NCBI GenBank assembly: GCA_964023275.1
Contig: OZ029920.1
Span: 1,085,572-1,149,571, forward strand
Origin: Norana najaformis
Taxonomy: Eukaryota; Annelida; Clitellata; Crassiclitellata; Hormogastridae
Direction: 5' to 3'
DNA: 64,000 nt
This document shows positions 21,864 through 33,110 of the stretch, in pieces. The notes under the pieces are model-generated. The model worked only from the letters and a program-made list of their open reading frames with translations. It did not search any database and had not been told where the DNA came from. Each line of letters begins with the position of its first letter. Within the stretch, counting starts at the first letter, position 1. The translations under genes and the position numbers were made by a program.

Positions 21864-22777
21864 AAACCACTAAACAGTTTGAGAATTATGCAATAGTCGT
21901 GGGATTAGATGATAATGATAAGACCATAACGAAGGACGTCCTCAAAATAAATTTGAATCGTCCAAATGAAATTTCAAATCTACAACAGATTCCGACTTTA
22001 ATGCAGTATGAAGCCACAGCCGCCGTTTACTGTAACACAATGTACGTTACAGGAATAGGAGCCAATGCAGATGAAATCTGGAAATACAACATGGCTTCAG
22101 GTTGGAAGAAATTCGCTTCTTTAGTTCAAGGCCGACGTAGACATAGCGCAGCGTTTATCGATGAAGTATTATACATCTGTGGAGGAGTTGTTCATTCAGA
22201 TGGAAGAGTTCTAGACAGCGTGGAAGCCTACAGCGCAGTAACCAATAAATGCATCGCCGTCGGAAAATTAGTCCATGGTGTAGAGAGCTCTGGCAACTGC
22301 GTTCCATTCAGGATTTCACTCTATATCTTCGGAGGATCAGATAAAGACGACAATGACGTCAGACATGTTCAAATGTACAACACGAAACAAAACACTTGCT
22401 CTCTCCTTTCGAAACCAATGCCACGTCCTTGTAGCTTGATGCGAGCTGCACTTTGGGAGACATCCGCTATTTTAGTTGGCCAGGATACTTCCTTCATATT
22501 TGACTTTGAGAAAGAGACATGGCAAAAAAGAAAGCAGTTTAAGGCCGACGTTTTACACTTCGGTCTGATTCTTGAGGATGAACGACTATTCGTCATCGGA
22601 GGAGGAGTTACAGAAAAGGATAAAGATGGTAGAAAGACATTGAAATGCAGAAATGACATTAAATTTGTCCCACTTACGAATTTCATGAACGATAAAACAA
22701 GCGTGTGGAAGATTCATTCGAAGTTGCGAAAAACAACTCTAGTACATTCTTATGCAAAGCTGAGGTTGTTAGTCTAG
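21864..22777 (+). CDS. Kelch-propeller exon of TRIM-Kelch copy A
   Basis: 914-bp terminal exon; joined to 21001 it gives codon GAA then TTKQFENYAIVVGL. Five Kelch-like repeats are visible: AVYCNTMYVTGIG..IWKYN, AAFIDEVLYICGG..VEAYS, VPFRISLYIFGGS..VQMYN, AALWETSAILVGQ..FDFEKETW and LILEDERLFVIGGG..VWKIHSKL. The leading YAIVVGL and trailing LVHSYAKL probably close a sixth blade. Kelch propellers usually bind substrate or partner proteins. It ends at TAG 22775-22777. Length is identical to the Kelch exon of copy B, with no indel. The in-frame ATG at 21797 lies in the intron and is not the start. Confidence 0.8.
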
Positions 22778-23050
22778 CATAAAATCACAGAGATCTATTT
22801 TAACTGAAGACTTTCATTAGCAATTTCGTACGGCCAAACTTAGACAGTAAAAATAGCTTTGAGGCAATGTTTAGGGCAAAAAACTAATACAGTTACGTAT
22901 TGAGCCTATTTGCTTTTCGTTTGATTTGTGACTGTCTGAGAAAATCGTCACAAAGTCGAGGAGAAGTATGAATCATAATGCGTTATTTGCATATTTACAG
23001 TATATTCTTTGTTGTGTTAGCTATTGAACATTAATAATATCAGGTCAGGC

Positions 23051-23348
23051 TTTGACATCTTTAAATCACTTATTAATAAATGATATAAATAACTCATTTT
23101 CGTTCACAGTAGGAAAGAACTCCGCCACTGCCTTGTTTGGGGATAGTGCCAGTCCCAAGCCTGGATAAAAGAGGAGGGCGACGGCAATGGCCTTTGATGT
23201 CATAAGATGTCGTTAAACTGCGGAACAACCACTGTAGGAAACAGCGCCACTGCATTGTTTAGGGGTTGTGCCAAACCCAAGCCTGGATAAAGGAGGAGGG
23301 CGACGTCAACGACCTTTGATGCCATAAGATGTCATTAAACTGAGGAAC
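23051..23348 (+). repeat. FE unit plus a tandem second E module
   Basis: Arm GACATCTTTAAATCACTT at 23053, CTCATTTTCGTTCA, E module 23115-23226, then a second E module 23239-23348. A(C/-)TGTAGGA-type 9-mers flank each copy (23106, 23231, 23350). The modules carry GCCAGTCCCAAGCCTGGATA and ATAAGATGTCGTTAAACTG. Confidence 0.85.
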
Positions 23349-23639
23349 TACTGTAGGATTCCTACATGTGAGGAGAATTCACAAGATGTCCTTAAATAAT
23401 GGGAAATAGATTTTTTTCAAATAATTAGTTGGCAGAGGCAATGAATCTTTTTTTCGGCGCCATACCTAAGATGCGCAGACATTTAATGGAACGGAAGAGT
23501 GAAAGAAACATTTCTACACTTATAATCTACTTTTGACCATAAATAGAGAACCGTATCTGAAATAAAGTTCTTGACTAAAACAACTTCGTCACATCTGAGT
23601 TACGAGATGTGGAGTGGTGGTGAAGAGAAAACCCTTAGT

Positions 23640-24125
23640 AAAGACGGCGTACAGAAAGAGAGTGATTACTGCTGGTAAAGGAACAAATCCTGATCTGAGC
23701 AAAGGCCATCCTCAGAACGTAGAACAACCGGGGACCGCAGAAGAGGTAGTGTCTGATCCCAGGATGTAGCTTTAGCTTAAATTAAGCCTAGACACCTTTA
23801 AATTGTTCCTTCTAAATCTTATAAATAATTTACTTACGCTCAGTTGCTGTTTTCGATCTCAGTTCGCTAGTAACTGCCATGGTAGCTGTAAGATGTCATT
23901 ACGCAATTTATGTTACTTGGTTTAGTCGGGTGTCTCCATACCATTTCCATGCAATGAGCCACCTACATCTTTGCCCCTTCTACATCACATATAGCTTTAA
24001 ATGTCGTGCTTTACCATCCATGTCCGGTTGTGTCCGTTCTTTCAGAATTGGCCTCTTCCTTAAGGGAGGCATTGCTGTAAAGTTCTGTATCGGGATCCGA
24101 CTCTACATTAGAAATCAGACATCTT
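23640..24125. repeat. Composite repeat pieces, both orientations
   Basis: 23690-23790 has the leader GGCCATCCTCAGAACGTAG and GGGGACCGCAGAAGAGG. A forward arm TAGACACCTTTAAATTG is at 23789. 23875-23990 is a minus-strand tRNA-like SINE head (GTGGCTCATTGCATGGAAA, TATGGAGACACCC). 24050-24110 is minus-strand leader (GAGTCGGATCCCGATAC). No gene; the 86-codon ORF is within it. Confidence 0.6.
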
Positions 24126-24171
24126 TTAGAAAGAGTTGAAATGGGACGTTTTACATTGTCCGTTGTATGCT

Positions 24172-24735
24172 CTTCTGTTTAACTGTCTTGTTTGTGGGTA
24201 ATGCTAGTCCCAAGCCTGAATAAAGGAGGAGGGCGACGTCAACGCCTTTGATGCCATAAGCTGTCGTAAACTGCGGAACTACTACTACATCTCAAGCGTT
24301 TTTACCTTCCTCAAACTATGCCTACAGCATTACATGCACTGAGCGAAACGTTAGAACTACTAATACTAATAATGAAAATGAGGAATATATTATTTTGTAA
24401 AATCCAATATAAAGGTGTCTAACCAAATATTCCCAGTAGGCGTCTTTAGCATAAAAGACGGCTAGAGTAAGGTAAAACAGAATTAACTTTTACCACTCCG
24501 TGAGCCGCAAGAAGTCCAGAGAAACTGGGTACAACTATTTTTTTTCAGAGAACCTGTATACAACTATTAGTCTCTAATAATTATTGCTACATTTAAAGTT
24601 TTTTACACCTTTAATTCGCTTCATCGACGTCTAAATGACTCGTTTTTCTCAATCACTTGGGTTAGATTAGATAGAAACCTAAGGTGACGTTGATATCAGC
24701 GACTCTGACAGCCATAAGTCGTTTAACGTTCGATT
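24172..24735 (+). repeat. E module, then reverse and forward arms
   Basis: E module 24172-24280 (GTCCCAAGCCTGAATAAAGG, GCGACGTCAACGCCTTTGAT). Reverse arm AATATAAAGGTGTCTAACC at 24405-24423. Core with GTAAAACAGAATTAAC. Forward arm ACACCTTTAATTCGCTTCA at 24605. Terminal CAGCCATAAGTCGTTTAACG at about 24709-24728. Confidence 0.7.
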
Positions 24736-24769
24736 ATATTGATAATAGATAATATTAAGTGATCATAGC

Positions 24770-24825
24770 CATAGCTGCTCCACCCTCTGGAATAACTCCC
24801 ACCAGAATTACGACAATTATATATT
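24770..24825. repeat. Fragment of the 8.2-kb LINE remnant
   Basis: GCCATAGCTGCTCCACCCTC and CACCAGAATTACGACAATTAT are the reverse complement of 8163-8225. It abuts the next LINE fragment with no spacer. Confidence 0.6.
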
Positions 24826-25365
24826 CCATGTGGGTATATTATCAGACAATTTTAACCTGATATTGGATATGTTGTCATCAATTAATTTAATGAAAGCATC
24901 AGCCAGCGCAGATGAGGAGGAGGTTTTGGGTAGGGTGCATGGTATTTTCCTATGAAGTAACTTATTCAGGGCCTGCCAAAACGACCTCGGGCAAGATGAA
25001 TCTTCTAAAATAAAGTTTGTGAGATGGGAGGATTTGGCCTTGGAAACAACGTTGCGAACAGTTTTACACTGTTCTTTGAAACGTTTACTATAAAAGGGAA
25101 GTCGTGAGCGGCGCCAAGTGCGTTCAAGTTGGCTACGCACACGTCGAGCTTCAGCAATTTCAGAATTAAACCAAGGCTTCGGATCACGAACAACAACTTT
25201 CTTGGATTCAAGAGGAATATGCTTATCAAGAAGCCCGGTTAGAACAGACTGGAGTTGGTGAGAGAGGGTATCTGCAGATGAGTCTGAGTCAGAAGAAGAA
25301 AATGAGAAGCAGATGTCATATTTTAAAGTCTGAATATCTAGTTGATGCCAGGGTCAAATTAAAGG
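24817..25365 (-). pseudogene. LINE ORF2 fragment (EN-RT linker)
   Basis: A minus frame of about 180 codons is open across the fragment. It reads SSADTLSHQLQSVL, LLDKHIPLESKKVVVRDPKP, WFNSEIAEARRVRSQLERTW and later SFWQALNKLLHRK..LPKTSSSSALADAF. Basic HIP..K..PWFN..I..ARR..R..ER.W sequence is the linker between endonuclease and reverse transcriptase of Jockey/CR1-type LINEs. Neither catalytic domain is present; it ends abruptly at 24817 against another LINE piece. Confidence 0.75.
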
Positions 25366-26008
25366 TGTGGAACTATTTTAATTAATCTCGCTAGCGAACT
25401 CGAGCGATAAATATATAATGTCGTAACAAGTGAGCGAAAGGTGTGGAAAGAGAGGCTAATATTGTATATTTTTACATCTATGTTATAGGCAGTCATTCTT
25501 CGTGATTCGTGGTTAGTAATAGTAGTTTCAATGTTTAACGACATCAAATGACATCAAAGACCGTTGACGTTGAATTTTATTTATATATGGACTTGCGTTT
25601 CAATCGTTCATTTATCAATCAATCGTTTATTCTCATCAAATGATTACAAAGACAGTTCAAAGAATGCATTGAGTAGAATACAAGGTGAGTTCGATTTTCC
25701 TCGAGCCGAAGATGAGCTGCATCACGGACAATTTTGTTCCAGGTGCTTCTGTTCCTTATTTCTTTGAATAACGATTCCAACTGTAAGTAATTCAGTCAAA
25801 GAATTGCAATTGTCTATGAATTCTCTTTTTAGTTTTCGATCTAGGAATAAAGGAATTGTGCCTTGGGTGAAATTTTTCAATAGTTAGTCTCCACTCTTTC
25901 AGTGCATATGCCCTAACAAATATCAGTCTGCTTGAATTGCAGTTTACAATTCGCCAGCCCTAGATGTCGTTTAACGCACGAGTACAAATGCCTGATAATA
26001 ACAGGCTA
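25366..26008. other. No gene; repeat ends
   Basis: Arm-like AAAGGTGTGGAAC at 25362, reverse end TTTAACGACATCAAATGACATC at 25533-25554, and CCAGCCCTAGATGTCGTTTAACGC at 25955-25978. An AATC run is at about 25613-25630. No coding sequence recognised. Confidence 0.5.
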
Positions 26009-26164
26009 CGTTTAGAAACCCCTAAGTCGCTTTTCTCAAACTCATATATCCCATATAACTCCGCCACTGCCTTGTTTGGAGTAGTGCCAGTCCTAAGCCT
26101 GGATAAAGGAGGAGGGCGACGGGAACGGCCTTTGATGCCATTAGATGTCGTTAAACTGAGGAAC
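26009..26164 (+). repeat. FE unit
   Basis: Diverged arm TTTAGAAACCCCTAAGTCGCTT, then ACTCCGCCACTGCCTTGTTT, AAGCCTGGATAAAGGAGGAG and GATGTCGTTAAACTGAGGAAC. Confidence 0.85.
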
Positions 26165-27434
26165 TACATATCCCTCACTTTCATTCGGCCGGAGCGTATG
26201 ATATCTCGATATCTGTTGTCTTTCTGGCACCCCGTGATACTCCAAAAAGCCCACATATATAGACCTTGAAAATCGGTTTTTCGACTTTTCGGCCTAAATT
26301 TTTCATGATTTTCGTTAATTTTCGTTTTGCTTCATTAAAAACTGTCAAATTATAAGGGAGGTTTGACGTCAAAAAGCCTGGCAGGCACAAGTTGTTGTTT
26401 ACCTCGCTTCAACAAATTCATAATAATAACAGGGTTCTTTAAGACACCCTTAAAACGCTTTTCCCGGCACTATAATAACCTACAGTTTCATTCGGCTGCA
26501 GGGTGTATATCTCATTGTTTTGAAGTAAGGTCAGGTAAATTCAGATAAGGTCAAAGTCAACGGCCCTGGCAGCCGTCAGATGTCGTTAAACCCTGAATAC
26601 AACTAATCGCTTTTATTTCTTAAGTGGCAGCCTAAAAGACGACCTAAAAAGCCTCAATTTACAGTAAAACACTGAACCATGAATAACATTAAGCTGCGTT
26701 GTTTCAATGGAGGGCGTGGCAGGAATGACTTCTACAAAGAAGATCATCAGAAATTTGGCTGATAACTCAGGAAAAATTTATGTACAAAAAGTTACTTTTT
26801 TCCTTAGTTAGATAGTCATAGGTGGAGAGATTTTTTAGGTACTTAATACGTGCCATATGAAGTGAGCTAATACAAGCATTCTTTAAGTATAGTAAGTACA
26901 TACTATGACCTTTTATGGAAATAAGTTAACCGGGTATAGGGAATTGCATACGCCTTACCTGACTTAATTGTTTACTGTTGTTATTAAATTACGAACAGCA
27001 CTTTTCTGACTTTATAACGGGATAAGTAAGTTCAACGTTGTGGTCATGTCAGCCATATGATTTCACTAATCACTTGATGCTGATAATTTTTATTGCTTGT
27101 GCTTAGACACCTTTATGAAGGACTTTCTCCACAATATATGTTGCCAATTTCGGGTCAATCGGTAGTTCGTTGTGAATCCATTTGAAGAAGATCCTGAGAT
27201 CATTTCTAGGACAGCTGTTGATTGTGGTTTGAGCTGGAGATTACAGAACTTCAAAAAAAGTTTGGAACTTAAACAGCGGCATAACTGCTTTGAGAAGTTT
27301 TGTGACTTCTGGAAGATGCTGTAGCTGACAAACAAAAATTTCCTGTCTGTTACATGATTGCAAGCAAAGTTGCTTAATTTTTTGGTTCAACTTACCTATG
27401 TGAACAGACTTTTTCAAGTGGAAGGAAAAAAGGA
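26165..27434. other. No gene; repeat debris
   Basis: Arms at 26450 (GACACCCTTAAAACGCTTTT) and 27106 (TAGACACCTTTATGAAG). Repeat end CGGCCCTGGCAGCCGTCAGA, then TGTCGTTAAAC, at 26561-26591. Short ORFs without motifs. Confidence 0.5.
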
Positions 27435-27935
27435 ATTTAAAGGTGTCTAACGCTAGCGAAATATTATTAGTACTATCACGCGCTCTTTCAAGCTCTTACC
27501 GACATCTTGTGGACACCAGTACCGTTGACGGCGACAATACTCTGACGCCGTAATCCTACTTGCGAATGACTGACTGACTGACTGACCGACCGACCGACCG
27601 ACCGACCGACCGACCGACCGACCGACTGACTGACTGATGACTGACTGACTGACTGACTGACTGACTGACTGACTGACTGACTGACTGACTGACTGATGAA
27701 GGGTTTAGCGAAGTCGTATGGCTACTGTGGCCGCTGACGTCTTTAAAGTTCGTTTATTTGAAGTTCATTGTTCTTATGTATTATACCGAATTTAGTTCAT
27801 TTGCCAAGATGTTGTGCCGGTGTTTCTAATGTTTTCTTGGCTTTATGATGCTCTTTTGAACATACTGTGATCATATTAAGGCATATAATGTAATAAAGTT
27901 GGAAGAAGCACTTTAAAGGTGTCTAAGGTCAGGTT
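27435..27935. repeat. Repeat with (CTGA/CCGA)n, second copy
   Basis: Arm TTTAAAGGTGTCTAACGC at 27437, CCGTTGACGGCGACAATACT, mixed GACT/GACC array 27566-27697, CTTTAAAGTTCGTTTATTTG, then a further reverse arm TTTAAAGGTGTCTAAGG at 27912. Parallels 1735-2175. Confidence 0.7.
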
Positions 27936-29235
27936 TTTAGTGGCATCCAGAGTTTGACGAGTTATAATGACTGCCATGGCCATTAACATCAGCTCTATCT
28001 CAACATTGCTTTTTAATTTTATAAAATCTGTAGGCCTGCTACACAGAAAGAATTCGGTAGAGAAGTTACATTTTCATTCACACTCTGTTAGTCATGCGTG
28101 CATCGATTTCGTTAGAATCTAAAACGTGCGGAATTGAATTTCATTTAGGATACATTGACCGTTTCTGAAGTTGAGTTTACTGGCATTGAGCTTTGCAAAT
28201 GTGTAATTTTCCTTAATAGAATCGAGCGTTCAATGGCTTATGTCCACCAGGGCTCTTGATGTCAACGATACCTATGTGTTTTTGTCTACCAGACGTCGAC
28301 TGTCCCCGGCTTAGGGTTTTGGTTGAGGTTCTCCGCGAGATGTCGTTTAATCGCACTTTATGATTATCATAAAGTAAAACATTTTCTATTATTAACTAAA
28401 TGTAAAGTAAACGAAAGTCTTCGTTAATGGTCCTGACATAAAGAAGATGTCAAAAAGCCCCGAAAACCATAAAATTAGTAACAATCCTAGATTCTGACTA
28501 GACACCTTTAAATGCTGCAATCAGGTATTTTATATTCCTCAAACCGCTACGGTGATCATCTTCAGGATCATCTTCTGTGATCGTCTTTACGCTTGTTAGG
28601 TCAAGTAAGGTCGACATGAACGGCTCTTTTAGCTTTAAAATATCGTTAAACACAGAATCCTTCACATGTCGATGAGAATGGTTTTAAAGTTGGACGGCTC
28701 ACTCCTTAGCTAACGATAACAAACTCCGCCACTGCCAGGATAAAGGAGGAGGGCGACGTCAACGGCGTTTGATGCCATAGGATGCCGTTTAACATTGGAA
28801 ACTACGAATCGTTGACATGATTTTCCCTATACCGAATAAAAGCGTCGGTTGGTGTAAACGGTTATGACAGAAACAAAATGTCATTAAAACTGGATGATCA
28901 TACAATAGCTTTTATTTCAGAAAGTACATTACTACCGTGATACTAATAAATCGAGTGCTTCTATAGCGCCAAAGTAATGACTGTAGTCTTCGAAATAGCT
29001 TCTGAGAAGCACAATTCATTCGTTTTCAATTAAGTTCCTATTGTTCGCAACCTTCTTACCGGGACAAATTTTGCTCTAAACCGAAAACTTATCTCTTCAG
29101 GTCTGTTTTTGGTTCTTGATGCTTTCTGTTCCTCAGCTTCATTCTCTACTTCTGAACGATGTATTGCAGTGTGTTGAGTTGAATGACTTTTTCAGTGACT
29201 ACTGACTGATTCATTTTCATTTTTCAATTAATAGT
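27936..29235. repeat. Repeat-derived stretch, no gene
   Basis: Forward arm CTAGACACCTTTAAATGC at 28497. A shortened E module at 28722-28793 (CTCCGCCACTGCCAGGATAA) lacks the GTAGTGCCAGTCCCAAGCC segment. Repeat-type ends at 28330 and 28630. No coding sequence recognised. Confidence 0.55.
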
Positions 29236-29730
29236 TCAAGTGTTAACGACATCTTCTGGCATCAAAGGCCGTTGACGTCGCCCTCCTTTTTTATCCAGCC
29301 TAAATGGAAAATAGAAGAGGCAGTAATGCTGGTGGCTGAGAGCATAGAACTGTGTTGGAGTCACCCCGCTCCAACGAGTATCATACAAATCGCGCCCTCT
29401 GCACAGTGTTTAGTGACCTCTTGCGGCTGTCATTGACCGTTAGCATCGATCCACCTTATCGCAGTTAGAATCTTTACTCCAATAGCGATAGAACGAAATG
29501 CGGAATATATAATTTTGTGGAAACACGATTTAAAGGTGTCTAAGCGTAACCAAACATTCGTCGTATGGCGTGTTTAGCAACATCGTACAAAGGTTACCAG
29601 TTGATGTCGACCGTATTTTACTTTACAACAAATCGTTAGCAGGTATGGTCTCCCTTGGCATTCACCTCTTTTAACGAATAAAATGTATAAAAGATACGGT
29701 TATTGTAAAGCAAAGTGTAACAATGCCCTG
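29236..29730 (+). repeat. Truncated E (minus), SINE head, reverse arm
   Basis: 29236-29307 is a minus-strand E module cut at TTATCCAGCC. Then the SINE unit: GGTGGCTGAGAGCATAGAAC, B-box-like TGTTGGAGTCACCCC, body GTGACCTCTTGCGGCTGTCA. Reverse arm GATTTAAAGGTGTCTAAGCG at 29530 follows, then TCTCCCTTGGCATTCACCTC. This shows the order SINE head - body - arm. Confidence 0.75.
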
Positions 29731-31228
29731 CGAAGGAATTCCCTGATTCATACAATGAATTTCCTTCAACCTCTGCTGGGTTTTGCTGATCTAAATGAAT
29801 CAAATCTGAGGACTTCTATAGCGCTACTGTCACAATGCTTAAAACATTAATATAAGTTGCTGTTCAGCGTAATCGATGTGCATCCGAGCAATAGGGTGAG
29901 TCCAGGCGCAAATGATAAAGGTTCCTGAGTGCGTGTGTGTGTAGGTGTGTGTGTGTGTATCTAAGGACCTTAAACCCTGTAAAATTTGGTTAGTGCATGT
30001 TATGTTGTATTATTAGAAAAAGAGCCAGTATGGCCAAAAAATAACAAAAAGAGCTGATATGGCCATCAAAAGAGCCGTTGAGGCCATCAAAAGATTAATT
30101 GTATAATCAATGGTTATTAATATTTACCCTGCTTAACAAGTCAACCCTGTCTCTGGGGCCAAGTGGATCTCAGTTGGTTCTCTCCAATGCAAAGCCATTT
30201 CACTTTTCGCTTGTTGCTGATCAGCGATAACCGACTGACGCCTTCTGCACTACGATAACGGCGCTAATGAAATTACCAGATTGAACTATAGCAGCGGTTC
30301 TGAATGTTTGCTCTCCAGAGGCTAAAGTGGCCGCTCCGCGCCATCTCTGATCCGCAGTTTCCGTTCTCCATAAGGATGGATTGTATATGCTGACTGTTGT
30401 GTAGAAATTGTCCCACAATGCCTACCCTGCACTTACGTGTACATCTATATTTATTTTATGGCTATCAAGGGCCGCTGACGTCAACTTTACCTTACAGACC
30501 TTATAGAATGTTTGACGGCATCAAAGACCTCTGCCCACCTCTTTCATTCAGGCTTCTGACTGGCACTATACGATTACGGCACTGCCGCGTTTGGCGGAGT
30601 TTAGTTACCAATTTGACGAATATATATTTATATCCAAAGTTTAACGACATCTTATGGCTATAATGGCCGTTGACGTCTTTAATTTTTTTTATTTTGGTAA
30701 AGTTTATTGTTCATAAGTTTCTGTTATTGTTTTCAGTTCGTTCGTATTTCTATTTTCAGTTCGTATTTCGCTGGTTTTCTATTGGTTCTTGTGGCCTCTA
30801 GGTATTCTGTGAAGACCAGCGGCAGATGATGGAATCTTTCTGTCTTGCTGAAGGTCTCTGGCGATGACTTCTTTATTGTACAGTAGTAGTAGTTCCATTG
30901 TTTAAACGAGATCTTATGATATCAAAGGCCGTTGACGTCGATTGGAAAAATTTACTGTTTTTGCTGTTTTTATCTAATAAAAAATCAACTAGTATGGCGG
31001 ATATATAAAGTTGAAAGAAGCAGTGTAAAGGTGTTTAAACAGAGCCTAACTTGACTTATGGCTTAACGTCTTAGACTCTAACTTTCCTCACATATAAATC
31101 AAAATCTTGGAAGCGGCTGATGATTGTTTTTTTTCCAATGATTAAGAACATCTTATGGCATGAAAGGCTATTGACATCGAACTTCTTGATATTTGAGAGT
31201 ATGCACCGAAACCCATTTGCGAGTGAAT
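29731..31228. other. No gene; minisatellite and repeat ends
   Basis: GT run 29927-29962. Short tandem units AAAAGAGC(C/T)..TATGGCCA at about 30010-30090, related to 35967-36045. An E-like minus piece (30500-30600, GACGGCATCAAAGACC...GGCTTCTGACTGGCAC) and ends TTTAACGACATCTTATGGCT (30640) and ACGAGATCTTATGATATC (30906). Reverse arm TAAAGGTGTTTAAAC at 31026. Confidence 0.5.
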
Positions 31229-31497
31229 GTATAATATAATATAATATAATATAATATATAATATAATATAATATAATATAATATAATATAATATAATATA
31301 ATATAATATAATATAATATAATATAATATAATATAATATAATATAATAAATATAATATAATATAATATAATATAATATAATATAATATAATATAATATAA
31401 TATAATATATAATATAATATATAATATAATATATAATATAATATGAAATAACATAACATATTATAATATATAGTATAGTATAATATAATATAATATA
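31229..31497. repeat. (TATAA)n pentanucleotide array
   Basis: About 270 bp of ATAAT/TATAA repeats with sporadic slips. Long Tyr/Ile ORFs on the minus strand are artefacts. Confidence 0.95.
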
Positions 31498-32000
31498 AAA
31501 AAAAATTATATTGTCCATTAAAACTGGACATTCCAATCCAAAACCAAGCAGACTTTACCTCAACAGCTCTGGCCGCACAAGATGTCGCTAAGCAATGGAT
31601 GCTCCAAAATATCACGATCTCTTTGGACACCTTTAAATCCGTTCATTCAAGGCCTATATAATTCTCAATTTCGGACCCTTTATGAATTTCATATCTATTA
31701 CGTTGTGATGTAAACGAGTCTCGAGTTCAACGGCTGTGGCAGACACAAGTTGTCATTAAAAATTTGGTAACGTAAATCTGCTATCATTAAAAAGTTGGTT
31801 ATGTAAATCTGTCGTCTGTTTTGCCTGTTCTCTCTCCCTCTGCCTTGGATAATAATAATAATAATAACTAAAATGCTTCTCATGTTCTTAAACTCCGAAC
31901 ATTAATTGTCAGAATTTTTACTAAGGAGTAAGATAATGTCGATAGTGTGTACGTGTGTGTGCCTTTTATGCATTTCAGTCGTTAACAGAGTTAACTGTAG
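31498..32000. other. No gene; arm and repeat ends
   Basis: Forward arm GGACACCTTTAAATCCGTT at 31625; end GGCTGTGGCAGACACAAGTT at 31733. A 21-nt phrase (GTTG(G)GTA/TTGTAAATCTG) is duplicated at 31766 and 31796. Confidence 0.5.
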
Positions 32001-32760
32001 CTGAATTCATCCAAGTCAGAATTTCTCTGGTGTTCATCTTCATGTAGGACGGACAAATTAGACACTAGTCCTTTCTTCATTGGTGAATATGCTGTCGCGC
32101 CAGCGACTGAGGTTCGTGATCTCGGCCTTCTACTTGACAGTGAATTCTCGATGACATCACACATTACAGGACTTGTAAGGACCAGATTCGCCATCCTGAG
32201 ACAGCTATGGTCTGTCTGTCGGTCCCTCACAAAGGACGTAATTCGCCTGCTTTTACAAAGTCTTGTTCTAAGCCCAATTGACTACTGCAACGTTGCCTTC
32301 TCTGGCTTGCCACGGTGCAGAACCATTCGGCTTCAGGCAGGCATCAACGCCGCTGCTCGTCTGGCCACTCGGACTAGCAAATCCGACCATATCACACCAG
32401 TGCTTCAGGATCAACTTCAGTGGCTAAGGATCAGCGAGGGCGTAAAATTGAAACTTTGCCTTCTTGTGTACAAATGTCTGAACAACTGCGCACCACGCTA
32501 TCTAGCAGACAGCATCAGGCCACTATCTGATGACCCCAACCGACTGCGACTGCGATCATCAAAGTCCGCCACTGTATTTGTACCAGCAACTAAGACTAGA
32601 ATGGGTGATCGGGCCTTTCGGGTCGCTGGTCCGCGCGCCTAGAACAACCTTCCGGCATCCACTCAGGAGTTCAGAAGTGTCAACCTCTTTAAATAGCAGT
32701 TGAGATTCTATTTACTTCATAACTCTTGGTACTTGGGTTGACTTCTGACTTTGTTAGGCA
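32001..32760 (+). pseudogene. CR1/Jockey-type LINE ORF2 C-terminus
   Basis: Plus frame reading VRDLGLLLDSEFSM, HITGLVRTRFAILRQL, LVLSPIDYCNVAFSGL, INAAARLATRTSKSDHITPV, LKLCLLVYKCLNNCAPRYL and MGDRAFRVAGPRA, then a stop and NNLPASTQEFRSVNLFK. This is the thumb and C-terminal region of CR1/L2/Jockey-type ORF2: RDLG, DYCN, HI.PV, K..LL.YK.LN..AP.YL and WN.LP in family order. The stop at 32640 replaces the Trp of WN-LP, and a second stop follows LFK. The 3' end TGCTATGTAAATTGTC matches the tail region of the 57.2-kb fragment. Confidence 0.85.
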
Positions 32761-32809
32761 TCCTAGAAGTAGCCTGCTACTTACGATGCTATGTAAATTG
32801 TCGTCCATA

Positions 32810-33110
32810 AAATTACAATTTCTTGCGCCCCCTAACGAACGGGGCCATAAAATATGTACTCCAAATGTACACTGTCAGTGGGGACACGAAGAAGTGACAT
32901 TACCACCAGGCCTCAAACGCCGAGGCTGAAAAGTTGAAGTCGCTTACACTTCATGACTTGCACACGATTGATTCTTTAAAAAGCAACTTCGCTTCTAAAT
33001 TGAATTCAAACTCATTCGCTAGGCGGCAACAGTAATTACATGAGGTCACATTTACTTCTTCTCGGACTTTTATGCTCTGTTGGCCTCTGACTATGAGTGA
33101 GAACTGGTCG
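32810..33110 (+). repeat. GCGCCCCCTAACGA repeat
   Basis: CTTGCGCCCCCTAACGAACG, ATAAAATATGTACTCCAAATG, CACTGTCAGTGGGGACACG, TTCAAACGCCGAGGCT-type sequence and AGTCGCTTACACTTC. Same order at 33995-34290, 40315-40570 and in part at 55870-55970. The copy starts just after the LINE 3' end. Confidence 0.75.

Noticed and set aside
22369-22686. Minus-strand ORF within the Kelch exon
   Set aside because: Shadow of the Kelch frame.
31071-31630. Long Tyr/Ile ORFs on the minus strand
   Set aside because: Translation of a pentanucleotide repeat; the same holds for ORFs in the TA, GT, CA, TC, TTA and ATC arrays.
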